From Streptomyces resistomycificus (GTDB lineage Bacteria; Actinomycetota; Actinomycetes; Streptomycetales; Streptomycetaceae): a stretch of DNA of 64,000 bases. Location of the stretch: NCBI RefSeq assembly GCF_001514265.1, contig NZ_KQ948988.1, positions 317,395 through 381,394 on the forward strand, in the 5' to 3' direction. Shown here piece after piece: positions 45,892 through 57,414 of this stretch (position 1 is its first letter; each line of letters begins with the position of its first letter). The notes under the pieces are model-generated. The model ran no database searches. It was not told where the DNA came from and saw only the letters and a program-made list of their open reading frames with translations. The translations under genes were made by a program, and so were the position numbers.

Positions 45892-47196
45892 GTGGCGTAC
45901 GACGCGCGGCGCGAGGAGGAGCCGGCCCGCGGGGCGCCAGGCGCACCACACCGCGAGGTGCCTCCCGCCGAGAGGCGCCCCCTGTGGCGGCAGCGGAACT
46001 TCGGGATCTTCTGGGTGGCGCAGACCCTCTCCGTCCTCGGCGACTCCTTCGCCTTGATCGCGCTGCCCCTGCTGGTCCTCCAGGCCACCGGCTCGCTGGC
46101 CCGGATGGGACTGCTCACGGCGGTAGGCGGGGCGGCCTCCGTGCTGGCGGCCGTCTTCGCCGGGGCGCTGGTGGACCGGGTGGACCGCCGCCGGCTGCTC
46201 ATCGTCTGCGACCTGGTGCGCATGGTGCTGTACGGCGTCATCCCGCTGGTCTGGCTGTTCGGCCCGCAGGTCTGGCTGCTGTACGCCGTCCTCCCGCTGT
46301 GCGAGGCCGTCGGCATGCTGTTCGCCGTCGGCTATGTCACCGTTGTGCGCAGCCTGGTCGGCACCGAGCAACTCACCGAGGCCAACGGCCGGTTGAACGC
46401 GACCGCCGCCGCGGCGGGTGTGCTCGGGCCGCTGTGCGCCGGCATGGTCGCCGCGTGGACCGGGCCGGCCGCCGCGGTGGGCGTCGACGCTGCCAGCTTC
46501 GGGGTGTCGGCCCTCTGCTTGCTCTTCGTACGGTTCGCCCCGCGCGCCGGGGACGACGGCGCCGTGGCGCAGCGCACCGGGCGGTCCGGCCTGTGGCAGG
46601 ACCTGCGCGCGGGAGTGTCCTTCCTGTACGGCCATCCCGTGCTGCGTACGCTCACCGCCCTGCTGTTCGTCTTCAGCTTTCTCACCCTCGGCCTGACCGA
46701 CCTGGTCATCTACCACGTCAAGCACGACCTCGGGCACGACGACGGCACGGTCGGCACCGTCATGGCCGTCGGCGCGCTCGGCACGATCACCGGCGCCCTG
46801 CTGGTGGCCCGGATCCGGCGCCGGCTCGGCTTCGGCCCGACCTGGACCGGCGCGGTCGCGGTGTGCGGCCTCGCCATGGCCGGGATCGGCTGGGCGCGGG
46901 ACGTGCCGGTCGTCGCGGCGCTCAGCGCTGCGTTCCTCGCCTGCGGCGGTATCGCGGGCACCTGCTCCATGTCGCTGCGCCAGGAGGTCACCCCGGAACC
47001 CCTGCTGGGCCGTGTCACCGCCGCGTTCTGGACCCTCCAGTACGCCGCCGCCCCGATCGGCGCGGCCGTCCTGACCTGGGCCGCGGAACACCGGGGCACC
47101 GCACCGGTCGCCCTGGCCGCGGGCTGCTGCTGCGTACTGATCGCGGTGGTCGCGCTGTTCACGCCGATACGGCGATCCCGTACCGCGAAACCGTGA
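45892..47196 (+). CDS. MFS transporter (MFS_3/enterobactin-exporter type)
   Basis: 434 aa from a GTG that follows GGAGGAGG. A hydrophilic N-terminal ~45 residues precede about 12 helices starting at WRQRNFGIFWVAQTLSVLGDSFALIALPLLVLQATGS-like text. The inter-helix motif DRVDRRRLLIVCDLVRM corresponds to MFS motif A. Probably an exporter of a hydrophobic small molecule. A stand-alone gene. Confidence 0.9.
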   Translation: MAYDARREEEPARGAPGAPHREVPPAERRPLWRQRNFGIFWVAQTLSVLGDSFALIALPLLVLQATGSLARMGLLTAVGGAASVLAAVFAGALVDRVDRRRLLIVCDLVRMVLYGVIPLVWLFGPQVWLLYAVLPLCEAVGMLFAVGYVTVVRSLVGTEQLTEANGRLNATAAAAGVLGPLCAGMVAAWTGPAAAVGVDAASFGVSALCLLFVRFAPRAGDDGAVAQRTGRSGLWQDLRAGVSFLYGHPVLRTLTALLFVFSFLTLGLTDLVIYHVKHDLGHDDGTVGTVMAVGALGTITGALLVARIRRRLGFGPTWTGAVAVCGLAMAGIGWARDVPVVAALSAAFLACGGIAGTCSMSLRQEVTPEPLLGRVTAAFWTLQYAAAPIGAAVLTWAAEHRGTAPVALAAGCCCVLIAVVALFTPIRRSRTAKP

Positions 47197-47551
47197 CGCC
47201 CCGGGCGATGCCCCTGGCCGAGGGGGCAACCCCCGTAGCGGAGCAGGGACTTCGGCGTGGCACCGCGTCCGCCCGACGGTGTGCTCCGGAGCACCGGCGG
47301 CCCCGGTCGGCACCGATTCCCGGGGGCGGGGCACGACGCAGGTCCGGGTGCGGCTCACGCCGTGGCCGCCGCGCCGGCAGGCCCGGACTGATGGCTGGAG
47401 CCGGTGACCAGGGCCGGACACCTGCCTCAGCGGCGCCCGGGAGAGGCCCGGACCGCAGGTGGTACGGGCCGGGCTCACGCCGCGTTCCCGGCCCGACTCC
47501 GTAGGACCCGGCAGCTCCCGCCCTCACCGTGAGCCGGAGGCCGCGTCGGTG
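47197..47551. other. Convergent intergenic region
   Basis: 355 bp between the MFS gene and the ABC-2 permease gene, whose 3' ends face each other. I see no gene, tRNA or clear terminator here, only GC-rich frames. Confidence 0.5.
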
Positions 47552-48352
47552 TCATCCGTTCACCCCGGAGTAGTGCCCGAGGCTGCGCCGCCACAGCAGT
47601 CTCGCCCCCAGGTAGGCCAGCACCCCCAGCAGCGGTGAAACGGCCGCCAGCCAGTACGGGACACCGGCGTCGTGGCCGTGTCCGGTGAGGACGGCGGCCG
47701 GGAAGTACGCGACGAACGCGAGCGGGAGCCCGAACGTCAGGAAACCGCCCACCGCCTTGGGCAGCACGTTCAGCGGATAGCTGCCGAAGGTGCCGAGGAG
47801 CTCCTCCAGCCAGCGGCCCCAGTAGTCGGCCGCCGGGAAGCGCAGGGACGCGGAGGCCACCGCCGTGAACAGGGCCGCCTCCAGCAGCATGCCGCCGACG
47901 ACCGCGGCGACCAGGTACGAGACCCGGCCCGCCGTCCAGTCGAGGTCACTGCGGCTGAGCGCGCCCGCCATCAGGCCCGCCGCCACGGTCAGGTCACCGA
48001 TGGCGTTGGTGGGGAAGAAGGCGAGCTGGACCTGACGGTGCACCGGCATGGGGCGCGTCAGGTAGATGTCGATCCTGCCCTCCTGGATCTGCCGGCCGAT
48101 GAGGTGGACCCGCCCCAGCACCAGCACGAACAACCCGTGCGCCAGCATGCGTGTCGCGGGGATCAGCAGCACCTCGGAGCTGTCCCAGCCGCCCATCCCG
48201 GTGAACCGGGACAGCAGTACCGTCGCGAACACGATCACCGACACCTGCCAGATCGCGCCGATCGCGATCATCAGCAGGAACTCGGTGCGGTACTCCAGCT
48301 GGGCACGGAAGTTGAGGCGCGTGACGCGCCACGCGATCCGGACGCCCTTCAT
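47552..48352 (-). CDS. ABC-2-type transporter permease (DUF990-like), subunit 2
   Basis: 266 aa from the ATG at MKGVRIAWRVTRLNF. Six hydrophobic helices; LEYRTEFLLMIAIGAIWQVSVIVFATVLL is the first pair. The conserved GRIDIYLTRPMPVHRQ loop identifies the paired DUF990/ABC-2 permeases of actinobacterial efflux systems. Its gene begins 5 bp after the stop of its paralogous partner. Exports an unknown substrate, powered by the ATPase upstream. Confidence 0.9.
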   Translation of the reverse strand: MKGVRIAWRVTRLNFRAQLEYRTEFLLMIAIGAIWQVSVIVFATVLLSRFTGMGGWDSSEVLLIPATRMLAHGLFVLVLGRVHLIGRQIQEGRIDIYLTRPMPVHRQVQLAFFPTNAIGDLTVAAGLMAGALSRSDLDWTAGRVSYLVAAVVGGMLLEAALFTAVASASLRFPAADYWGRWLEELLGTFGSYPLNVLPKAVGGFLTFGLPLAFVAYFPAAVLTGHGHDAGVPYWLAAVSPLLGVLAYLGARLLWRRSLGHYSGVNG

Positions 48353-48357
48353 GGGCC

Positions 48358-49161
48358 TCAGCCTCCCTGGGACATGACACGGCGGGCGGCCCGCCGCCAC
48401 AGGAAACGGGTGAACAGGAAGAGCAGCAGGACCCAGGCGGCCTGGACCGCCAGCTGACCGGCCGCGTCCGACAGCGGGATACGGCCGATGTACAGGGACA
48501 GCGGCACGCTCAACGTCGCCTGGAAGGGCAGGAACGCGCTCATCGTCACGAACCAGTCCGGGAAGAACCACAGCGGCGCGTACACCCCGGAGAGCAGGTT
48601 CTGCGCGAAGACCAGGATGAGCATCGCCGCGTTGTTGCGCACGGTCCAGAAGCACAGCTGGTCCAGGACGAGCATGACGTGGTACAGAACCAGCTGGCCG
48701 AGCAGCAGACTGAGCGCGAACACCCCTGCCACGGCGGCCGATCCGGGCGGCTGGACCACCCCGGCCGCGAGACAGACCACGTATCCGCCCAGCGCCCACG
48801 TGAAGCCGTACAGCTGCTCGCCGAGGGCGCGCAGCGCGTGGTAGCGCTGGGGTGGCAGCGGGCGCAGGTACCAGTAGACGATGGTGCCGAAGTGCATGTG
48901 CTGCAGCACCGTGTCCCGGCCCGCGTACTGGTCCAACTCCCGCAGCCGGGAGGCGAGTACGGCCAGCACGGCGTACGTCACCGCCTGGTCGCGGTCCATT
49001 CCGGCGGTGGTGCCGGTGTGGGCGTACAGGCCGTGCCACAGGGAGGCGACCAGCACCACCTGGACGGTCAGCCTGAGCAGTACGGCGGTCATCCGGGGCG
49101 GGGTGTGCAGCTCCCCGAGCGGGGTGACACGGGCGGTGCGCCAGGCGTGGAGCAGGGCCAT
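48358..49161 (-). CDS. ABC-2-type transporter permease, subunit 1
   Basis: 267 aa. The ATG overlaps the ATPase stop in TGATG; a GTG one codon earlier (GTGATG) is an equal alternative. Six helices with LRELDQYAGRDTVLQHMHFGTIVYWYLRPLPPQRYHALR as the conserved cytoplasmic loop. Forms the membrane channel with the next gene. Confidence 0.89.
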   Translation of the reverse strand: MALLHAWRTARVTPLGELHTPPRMTAVLLRLTVQVVLVASLWHGLYAHTGTTAGMDRDQAVTYAVLAVLASRLRELDQYAGRDTVLQHMHFGTIVYWYLRPLPPQRYHALRALGEQLYGFTWALGGYVVCLAAGVVQPPGSAAVAGVFALSLLLGQLVLYHVMLVLDQLCFWTVRNNAAMLILVFAQNLLSGVYAPLWFFPDWFVTMSAFLPFQATLSVPLSLYIGRIPLSDAAGQLAVQAAWVLLLFLFTRFLWRRAARRVMSQGG

Positions 49162-50165
49162 CACGCCGCCTCGGCATGCACGTAGGCGGCCCGCATCACG
49201 TCCTCGAGGTCCGCCTCGTCGATGGCGATGTCCGTCACCTCGTACCGCTCGATGACCGCCTTGAGGGCCTGGTGCACGGTGGGGGCGTCGGCTCCCTCAC
49301 AGCTCGCCGGGCCGAACACGACGCGGGCGCCCTCGTGCCGCAGCACCTCGATGCCCGGCAGCGGTTGGACCTCGGTGTGCGCGTCGGCGAGCGTCGCCCG
49401 CACCTGCCAGGTCGAGCCGAACCTGCGACGGATCTCGTCGAGGCTGCCGTCCAGGACGAGCCGGCCGTGGTTGATCAGGACGACCCGTTCGGCGAGCCGC
49501 TCGACCTCCGTCATGTCGTGCGTGGTCAGCAGGACCGTACGGCCGCGCTGCTCCACCTGGTGGCGCAGGAACTCCCGCACCTGTTCCTTGACCACCACGT
49601 CCATGCCGATGGTCGGCTCGTCGAGGAAGACGACCTGCGGGTCGTGCAGCAGGGCGGCGGCCAGGTCGCTGCGGACGCGCTGGCCCAGGGAGAGGTGCCG
49701 CACCCGGGTGTCCCAGAACGACGACAGGTCGAGGAGGTCGTCGAACTCCTTGAGCCGGGCGGCGTGTTCGGCCTTCGGCACCTCGTAGATGTCCCGCAGG
49801 ATCGCGAACGACTCGCGCACCGGCAGGTCCCACCACAACTGCGTGCGCTGCCCGAAGACGGCGCCGATGTTGCGGGCGTTGCGTTCGCGTTCCTCGTACG
49901 GCACCACGCCCGCGACCCGGGCCGTGCCGGAGGTGGGCGTGAGGATGCCGGTGAGCACCTTGATGGTGGTGGACTTGCCGGCGCCGTTCGGGCCGAGCAG
50001 GGCGAGGAGTTCGCCCGGGGCCACGTCGAAGCTGATGTCGCAGACGGCCTGCTTGGCGACCCGTTCCGGGTTCACCAAGGAGCGGAGCGCGCCCGTGAAG
50101 CCCGGGCGGCGGACGGTGGTGTGGAAGGTGCGGGACAGGCCGCGGACGTCGATACTGCCGCTCAC
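49161..50165 (-). CDS. ABC transporter ATP-binding protein
   Basis: 334 aa from a GTG at VSGSIDVRGLS with GGGAG 8 bases before. Walker A GPNGAGKST, Q-loop FGQRTQLWWDLP, signature LSLGQR and Walker B VVFLDEPT; the D-loop and H-loop (TTHDMTE) are intact. The C-terminal ~100 residues (WQVRATLADAHTEVQPLPG...) form the substrate-independent extension common in exporters paired with DUF990 permeases. With the next two genes it makes a complete exporter. Upstream, TTGACC near 50264 (minus strand) might be its promoter. Confidence 0.92.
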   Translation of the reverse strand: MSGSIDVRGLSRTFHTTVRRPGFTGALRSLVNPERVAKQAVCDISFDVAPGELLALLGPNGAGKSTTIKVLTGILTPTSGTARVAGVVPYEERERNARNIGAVFGQRTQLWWDLPVRESFAILRDIYEVPKAEHAARLKEFDDLLDLSSFWDTRVRHLSLGQRVRSDLAAALLHDPQVVFLDEPTIGMDVVVKEQVREFLRHQVEQRGRTVLLTTHDMTEVERLAERVVLINHGRLVLDGSLDEIRRRFGSTWQVRATLADAHTEVQPLPGIEVLRHEGARVVFGPASCEGADAPTVHQALKAVIERYEVTDIAIDEADLEDVMRAAYVHAEAA

Positions 50166-50296
50166 GCCGTCAACTCCCTTGCTCTGAACGTGAAGTGCGG
50201 CCGGTCGGCTTGGGAGGCCGACCGGCCGCGGGCACCTCACGACCGTCGCAGAAAGTCGATCAATCGGTCAATGGATTAATCGATCACGGAGTTGGA

Positions 50297-53197
<2,901 letters not shown>

Positions 53198-54094
53198 TCA
53201 GCCCTTGATACCGGTCTGCGCGACTCCCTGGACCAGCCAGCGCTGGAGGAACAGGAACACGAGCACCAGGGGCAGGATGGAAATGAGGGTGGCCATGAAG
53301 ATCAGGTGGAAGTTGACGGTCTGGTTGGTCATGTACGAGGAGAGCGCGACCTGCACGGTCCACGCCTCCTGGTCCTGGCCGATGACCAGCGGCCACAGGA
53401 AGGCGTTCCAGCCGCTGATGAACGTGATCGTCGCGATCGCGGCGAAGAAGTTCAGCGAGTTGGGCACGACGATGCGCCAGTACGCACCCCAGTAGCTGAG
53501 CCCGTCCACACGCGCCGCCTCCTCCAGTTCCTTAGGGAACCCCAGGAAGTACTGCCGGAACAGGAAGCAGGTGAAACCACTGAAGAGCCCCGGCACGATG
53601 AGACCTTGCAGACTCGACACCCAGCCCAGCGAGGAGACGAGCACGAAGCTCGGCACGAACGTGACGGCGGTCGGGACCATCAGGGTCACCAGGACTACGT
53701 AGAAGATCTTGTTGGCGTGCTTGTACGGGATGCGGGCGAGGCCGTATCCGGCCAGCGAGCACACCAGCAGGGTGCCGACGGTGTGCAGGACGCCGACGAC
53801 CGTGGAGTTCCACAGGGACTGGGCGAAGGGCACCGTGGGGTCGTCGAACAACTCGGTGAAGTTTCCCCACTGGATGTCCGTGGGGAAGAACTTCCAGTTC
53901 TCGCCGGTGATCTCCACATCCGTGGACAGGGCGTTGCGGACGATCAGGTAGAAGGGGACGAGGAACAGCAGGGCGCAGATACCGGTGGCGAAGTAGAGGC
54001 CGATGCTGCTGACGCCGCCGCCCCGCTTCTTCACGGGGTGCCTCTCGCCTGCTCCGGGCCTGGCGTCCTTGATGGGAGGCACGGTTGTGGTCAC
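53198..54094 (-). CDS. Carbohydrate ABC transporter permease (MalG type), galactoside importer
   Basis: 298 aa, GTG start overlapping the previous stop in GTGA. Six helices; EAA loop LEEAARVDGLSYWGAYWRIVVPNS. The gap to the GH2 gene is 27 bp. Forms a channel with the upstream permease; the ATPase is not encoded here. Confidence 0.94.
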   Translation of the reverse strand: MTTTVPPIKDARPGAGERHPVKKRGGGVSSIGLYFATGICALLFLVPFYLIVRNALSTDVEITGENWKFFPTDIQWGNFTELFDDPTVPFAQSLWNSTVVGVLHTVGTLLVCSLAGYGLARIPYKHANKIFYVVLVTLMVPTAVTFVPSFVLVSSLGWVSSLQGLIVPGLFSGFTCFLFRQYFLGFPKELEEAARVDGLSYWGAYWRIVVPNSLNFFAAIATITFISGWNAFLWPLVIGQDQEAWTVQVALSSYMTNQTVNFHLIFMATLISILPLVLVFLFLQRWLVQGVAQTGIKG

Positions 54095-55056
54095 TTGGAC
54101 TCCTCACCCCTTCCGAAGCCCATGAACTTGCCCTGGAGCATGGTCACGCAGCAGATCAGCACGGTCAGGATCATCGCGCCCGCGCTGCCGGCGCCGTAGT
54201 CCTGGTTCTCACCGAGCGCCGTGTAGTACAGCTCGACCAGGGGCGGGCGGCCCCAGGTGGTCTTGGCGAGGAGGTTGAAGAACTCGTCGAAGGCCTGGTA
54301 GGCGGCGACGAGCAGCAGCAGGATCACCGCGGTCGAGGTGGCACGCAGCTGCGGCAGCGTGATGTACCAGAAGGTCTGCCAGCCCGGCTTGGCGCCGTCG
54401 ATCGCGGCGGCCTCGTACAGCTCCGGCGGGATGTTCTGCAGAGCCGCCAGGAACAGGATCATGTAGAACCCGGCCTGCAGCCACAGCCGCACGGTGATGA
54501 TCACCAGCCAATACCACGGTGGATTGGGGTTGGCCAGCCAGGCGACGTTCTCGATGCCGAACCAGCTGAGCACCGTGTTCGCCAGACCGAAGCGGACCCC
54601 GCTGAAGATGGACATCTTCCAGATCAGGGACGCGGCCACGAAGCTGACTGCTGTCGGCAGGAAGAACACCGACCGGAAGAACGCCCGCATGAACCTCAGC
54701 CGGTGCACCATCAGCGCCAGGCCGAGCGAGAACGCCCAGGTGACAGGCACGATGAACGCGGCGAAGACGGTGAAGGTGACGAGGGAGTCCGTGAACTTCT
54801 CGTTCGTCAGCATGTACGTGAAGTTGTCGAAGCCGACGAACGTGCTGGGGGTGACCGTGTAGCGCGCCTCGAAGAAGGAGAGGTACGCGCTCCAGCCGAT
54901 CGGGATGTAGACGAACACCGCGAGCCCGATGAGGAACGGGCCGGTGAAGAGCCAGAAGTTGAGGGTGCGGCCCCGCACGCCGCGCCGCTTCCGGACCTGG
55001 GGGGTCTCGGTAGTGGCGCGGCCCTTGGCGACACCGCGCGTGGTGGTGGTCGACAT
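54091..55056 (-). CDS. Carbohydrate ABC transporter permease (MalF type), galactoside importer
   Basis: 321 aa from the ATG giving MSTTTTRGVAKG; a much longer upstream frame is a GC shadow of the binding-protein gene. Hydrophobic helices begin at LNFWLFTGPFLIGLAVFVYIPIGW-like text. EAA loop LYEAAAIDGAKPGWQTFWYITLPQL. Lies 20 bp after the binding protein gene. Confidence 0.93.
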   Translation of the reverse strand: MSTTTTRGVAKGRATTETPQVRKRRGVRGRTLNFWLFTGPFLIGLAVFVYIPIGWSAYLSFFEARYTVTPSTFVGFDNFTYMLTNEKFTDSLVTFTVFAAFIVPVTWAFSLGLALMVHRLRFMRAFFRSVFFLPTAVSFVAASLIWKMSIFSGVRFGLANTVLSWFGIENVAWLANPNPPWYWLVIITVRLWLQAGFYMILFLAALQNIPPELYEAAAIDGAKPGWQTFWYITLPQLRATSTAVILLLLVAAYQAFDEFFNLLAKTTWGRPPLVELYYTALGENQDYGAGSAGAMILTVLICCVTMLQGKFMGFGRGEESK

Positions 55057-55076
55057 GTCCTGAGTCCGTCCGAGAT

Positions 55077-56336
55077 CTATCCGAAGAGCTTCTTGAGCTC
55101 GCGGTTGACGATCTTGTCGGCCTTGTCGAGCGCGGCCTCCGGGTCCCCGCCCTTGCGCACGGTGTCGGCGATGACGCTCTCGAGGGCGACGATCATCGCC
55201 TGCGTCCAGGCCGGGTTGTCGAAGTGACCGAACTCGTTGAAGAGCTTGACGCCCTCGGCGGGCAGGCCCGTCTTCAGCTTGGTGGCCGACTCGGCGAGCG
55301 AGGTGCGCGGCGGGATGTGGAAGCCGTACGAGAGGGACCAGTCCTCCTGGTACTTCTTCTGGTCGATCCAGAGCCACTTCACGTATTCCTTGGCCAGGTC
55401 GACGTTCTTGCTCTTCGCGTTGACGAACATCGACCAGCCGCCGTTGGTGACCGCGGGCTTGCCGCCGTCGGCGGAGGTCGGGAAGGGGATGATGCCGACG
55501 TCGTCGCCGAGCGCCTTCTGGATCACCGGCATCGCCCACATGCCGCACCACTGGATCGCGACCAGGCCCTGGGTGATCGCTGACGGGTCCCACCAGTCGG
55601 CGGGGGCGTCCAGCAGCAGGTGGCCGTCCTTGAACATGGTGCGGAGCTTCTTCAGGCCGGCCGCGACCTCGTCCGTGTGGTACGCGATCTCGTTCTTGTC
55701 GGTGAGGGTGTTGGCGCCGGTCGACCAGATCAGCGGGTTCATCACAGGGGTGATGCTGTTGCCGAGGAAGACGCCCTTCACCTTGTCCGTGGTGAGCTTC
55801 GCGGCGGCCTCGACGAGCTCGTCCAGCGTGGTGGGCGGCTCGACGCCAGCGTCCTCGAGCATCGACTTGCGGTAGTAGAAGAACTGCGGGTCGTCGATCA
55901 TGCGGACGCCCCATATCTTCCCGTCGATGGTGTGCGAAGCGATGTCGGCCGGGTTGAAGTCGTCCTTGACCGGCTCCATGATGTCGGACAGATCCGCCAC
56001 CTGGCCGCTCTTGATCATCTGGATCTGCGGGTGGAACTCGAACATGTCGGGTGCGTTCTTGGTGAGCAGCGCCGAGAACAGCTTGCTCTCGAAGTTGGTG
56101 CCGGTGATCCACTGGGTGGTCACGCGGGCCTTGTCGTAGGCCGCCGCATACCGCTTGATGGCCTGCTCGGTGCCCGCCTCGCCGTACGCGTGGAAGTACT
56201 GGACGAGCGCCTCGCCCGACCCTCCGCTGCGGCCGGTGTTCCCGCCGCACGCGGCCAGACCGCCGGTGGCGGCCAGGCCCATCGCGGCCCGCAGTACGTT
56301 GCGGCGGTCCCAGTTGGTGTTGCTCATTGCCGACAT
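55077..56336 (-). CDS. Sugar-binding lipoprotein, galactoside importer
   Basis: 419 aa. Tat-type signal WDRRNVLRAAMGLAATG with lipobox LAAC (Cys30); a Met nine bases further in is an alternative start. The mature domain is a CUT1 solute-binding protein: VQYFHAYGEAGTEQAIKRY and GGWSMFVNAKSKNVDLAKEYVKWL. It opens the operon leading to the GH2 beta-galactosidase, so a galactose-containing oligosaccharide is the likely ligand. The same AACCCCTTGYCGAA-type sequence precedes this gene and the ROK gene. Confidence 0.93.
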   Translation of the reverse strand: MSAMSNTNWDRRNVLRAAMGLAATGGLAACGGNTGRSGGSGEALVQYFHAYGEAGTEQAIKRYAAAYDKARVTTQWITGTNFESKLFSALLTKNAPDMFEFHPQIQMIKSGQVADLSDIMEPVKDDFNPADIASHTIDGKIWGVRMIDDPQFFYYRKSMLEDAGVEPPTTLDELVEAAAKLTTDKVKGVFLGNSITPVMNPLIWSTGANTLTDKNEIAYHTDEVAAGLKKLRTMFKDGHLLLDAPADWWDPSAITQGLVAIQWCGMWAMPVIQKALGDDVGIIPFPTSADGGKPAVTNGGWSMFVNAKSKNVDLAKEYVKWLWIDQKKYQEDWSLSYGFHIPPRTSLAESATKLKTGLPAEGVKLFNEFGHFDNPAWTQAMIVALESVIADTVRKGGDPEAALDKADKIVNRELKKLFG

Positions 56337-56433
56337 GGTGACGTCCTTGTCTCGAGGCGGCTTGCGGCTCTGTCGCTCAGCGCCAGATGGCTCAATAGGG
56401 GTTGCGGTGCGGGACGTTAACCTTCGGCTAAGG

Positions 56434-56450
56434 CTTCGGCAAGGGGTTGG
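56434..56450 (-). promoter_or_regulatory. Shared motif upstream of galactoside importer (ROK box)
   Basis: TTCGGCAAGGGGTTGG on the plus strand matches TTCGACAAGGGGTTAG before the ROK gene at 14 of 16 positions. Both are about 80-115 bp upstream of leftward start codons. On the minus strand the importer promoter also holds two GCCGAAG copies 14 bp apart. Confidence 0.5.
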
Positions 56451-56498
56451 ACGAAGTCTGTTCGAAGCGTTGTGTAGCGTTCGGGATTCCGGACGTGA

Positions 56499-56535
56499 GG
56501 GGTGGCGGGCCGCCGCACCAGCGGCCCGCCACCCC
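56499..56535 (-). terminator. Strong stem-loop, 15-bp perfect arms
   Basis: Arms GGGGTGGCGGGCCGC and GCGGCCCGCCACCCC are perfect with a 7-base loop, directly after the last codon of the decayed galactanase gene. No T-run follows. It separates the ROK/galactanase transcript from the importer operon. Confidence 0.7.
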
Positions 56536-56541
56536 GGAGAA

Positions 56542-57414
56542 CTACTGCCGGAACCAGACCTGGTTGCTTCCGCCGTTGCAGCTGTACACGCTCACCTCGC
56601 TGCCGTCCCGCGGTCGCCTGCCCGCCCATGAACGGGCCGGCAGCGAGGCGGAGACGGTGCCGCCCCTGACCGACGGCCTGGCCACGTTCGCCCGGTTCTC
56701 GTCCGCCGAGGTGCGTACCGCCTGGCCCGCCCGCACCGGCGCCCTGCTGTTGAAGCGCGGGTTCAGCGCGGTGTCGGTGGTGTGGTGGCCGTCGGCCACC
56801 ACCACCCACGTGCCGTTCCTGTCGTACGCCGACACCTCGACGCCGTCCGGCACGTCGTGCGCGACCGAGCCCGGCTTCACGAACTTGGCCTCGCGTACGG
56901 ATCGCTGCCGGTCATCTCCGACAGGGCGACCCACCAGGAACGCCGAATCGTGCGCGGTCGCGAAGTCCTTGTCGATGATCCGGGACAGGTTCAGACCACC
57001 GTCGATGCCCGGGTCGTACCCCTGCGCCCAGCCCGTGCCGCCCTTGCCGAAGCAGCGGACCTCCGTCGCCCAGGACTCGGCGCCGGCCGCCTTGGAGGTC
57101 TCGTGGACCTTCACCCGGTTCGCGTCACCGGAGTTGTCGTGGGTGTGGTGGGCCGGCCTGTCGACGTACCGGGCCGTGCCCGGCTGCGAGAGCCACCGCG
57201 GGACCTCCTCGTCGGACGTGACCGTGCCGGTCGACTCGTCGGCGATGATGCCGGCCTCCTGTCCGCGCGCGTCCTGCTCGGCGCCCAGTCGGCGCACGAT
57301 GTCGTCGCGCCGGTCGGCGTCGACCAGCATGCCCTCCTGGCCGCAGCCGTCGAAGCTGTGGGAGTGGATCACGTGCAGCCCTTCCGTCGTAGCGAAGGCG
57401 GTGCGGTACTGCTC
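56542..57414 (-). pseudogene. Decayed secreted galactanase (GH30-like) with ricin-type fragment
   Basis: The homologous text begins at EQYRTAFATTEGLHVIHSHSF, directly after the stop codon of the ROK gene, so the N-terminus and signal peptide are gone. The middle carries DADRRDDIVRRLGAEQD, LNLSRIIDKDFATAHDSAF and then breaks: the in-frame text becomes LVGRPVGDDRQ, while the expected WWVALSEMTGSDP is in the adjacent frame (about 56897-56938). A frame shift followed by a deletion rejoins at KFVKPGSVAHDVPDGV, a family C-terminal domain, and then a further join leads to a short CBM13 fragment (CNGGSNQVWFRQ). It resembles endo-beta-1,6-galactanase-type enzymes of streptomycetes. Functional loss in this strain is evident; the family name is moderate. 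Confidence 0.75.

Noticed and set aside
49162..49164. GTG start for the first ABC-2 permease
   Set aside because: GTG directly before ATG is possible (GTGA overlap), but the ATG one codon later gives the common TGATG overlap and was preferred; the choice is open.
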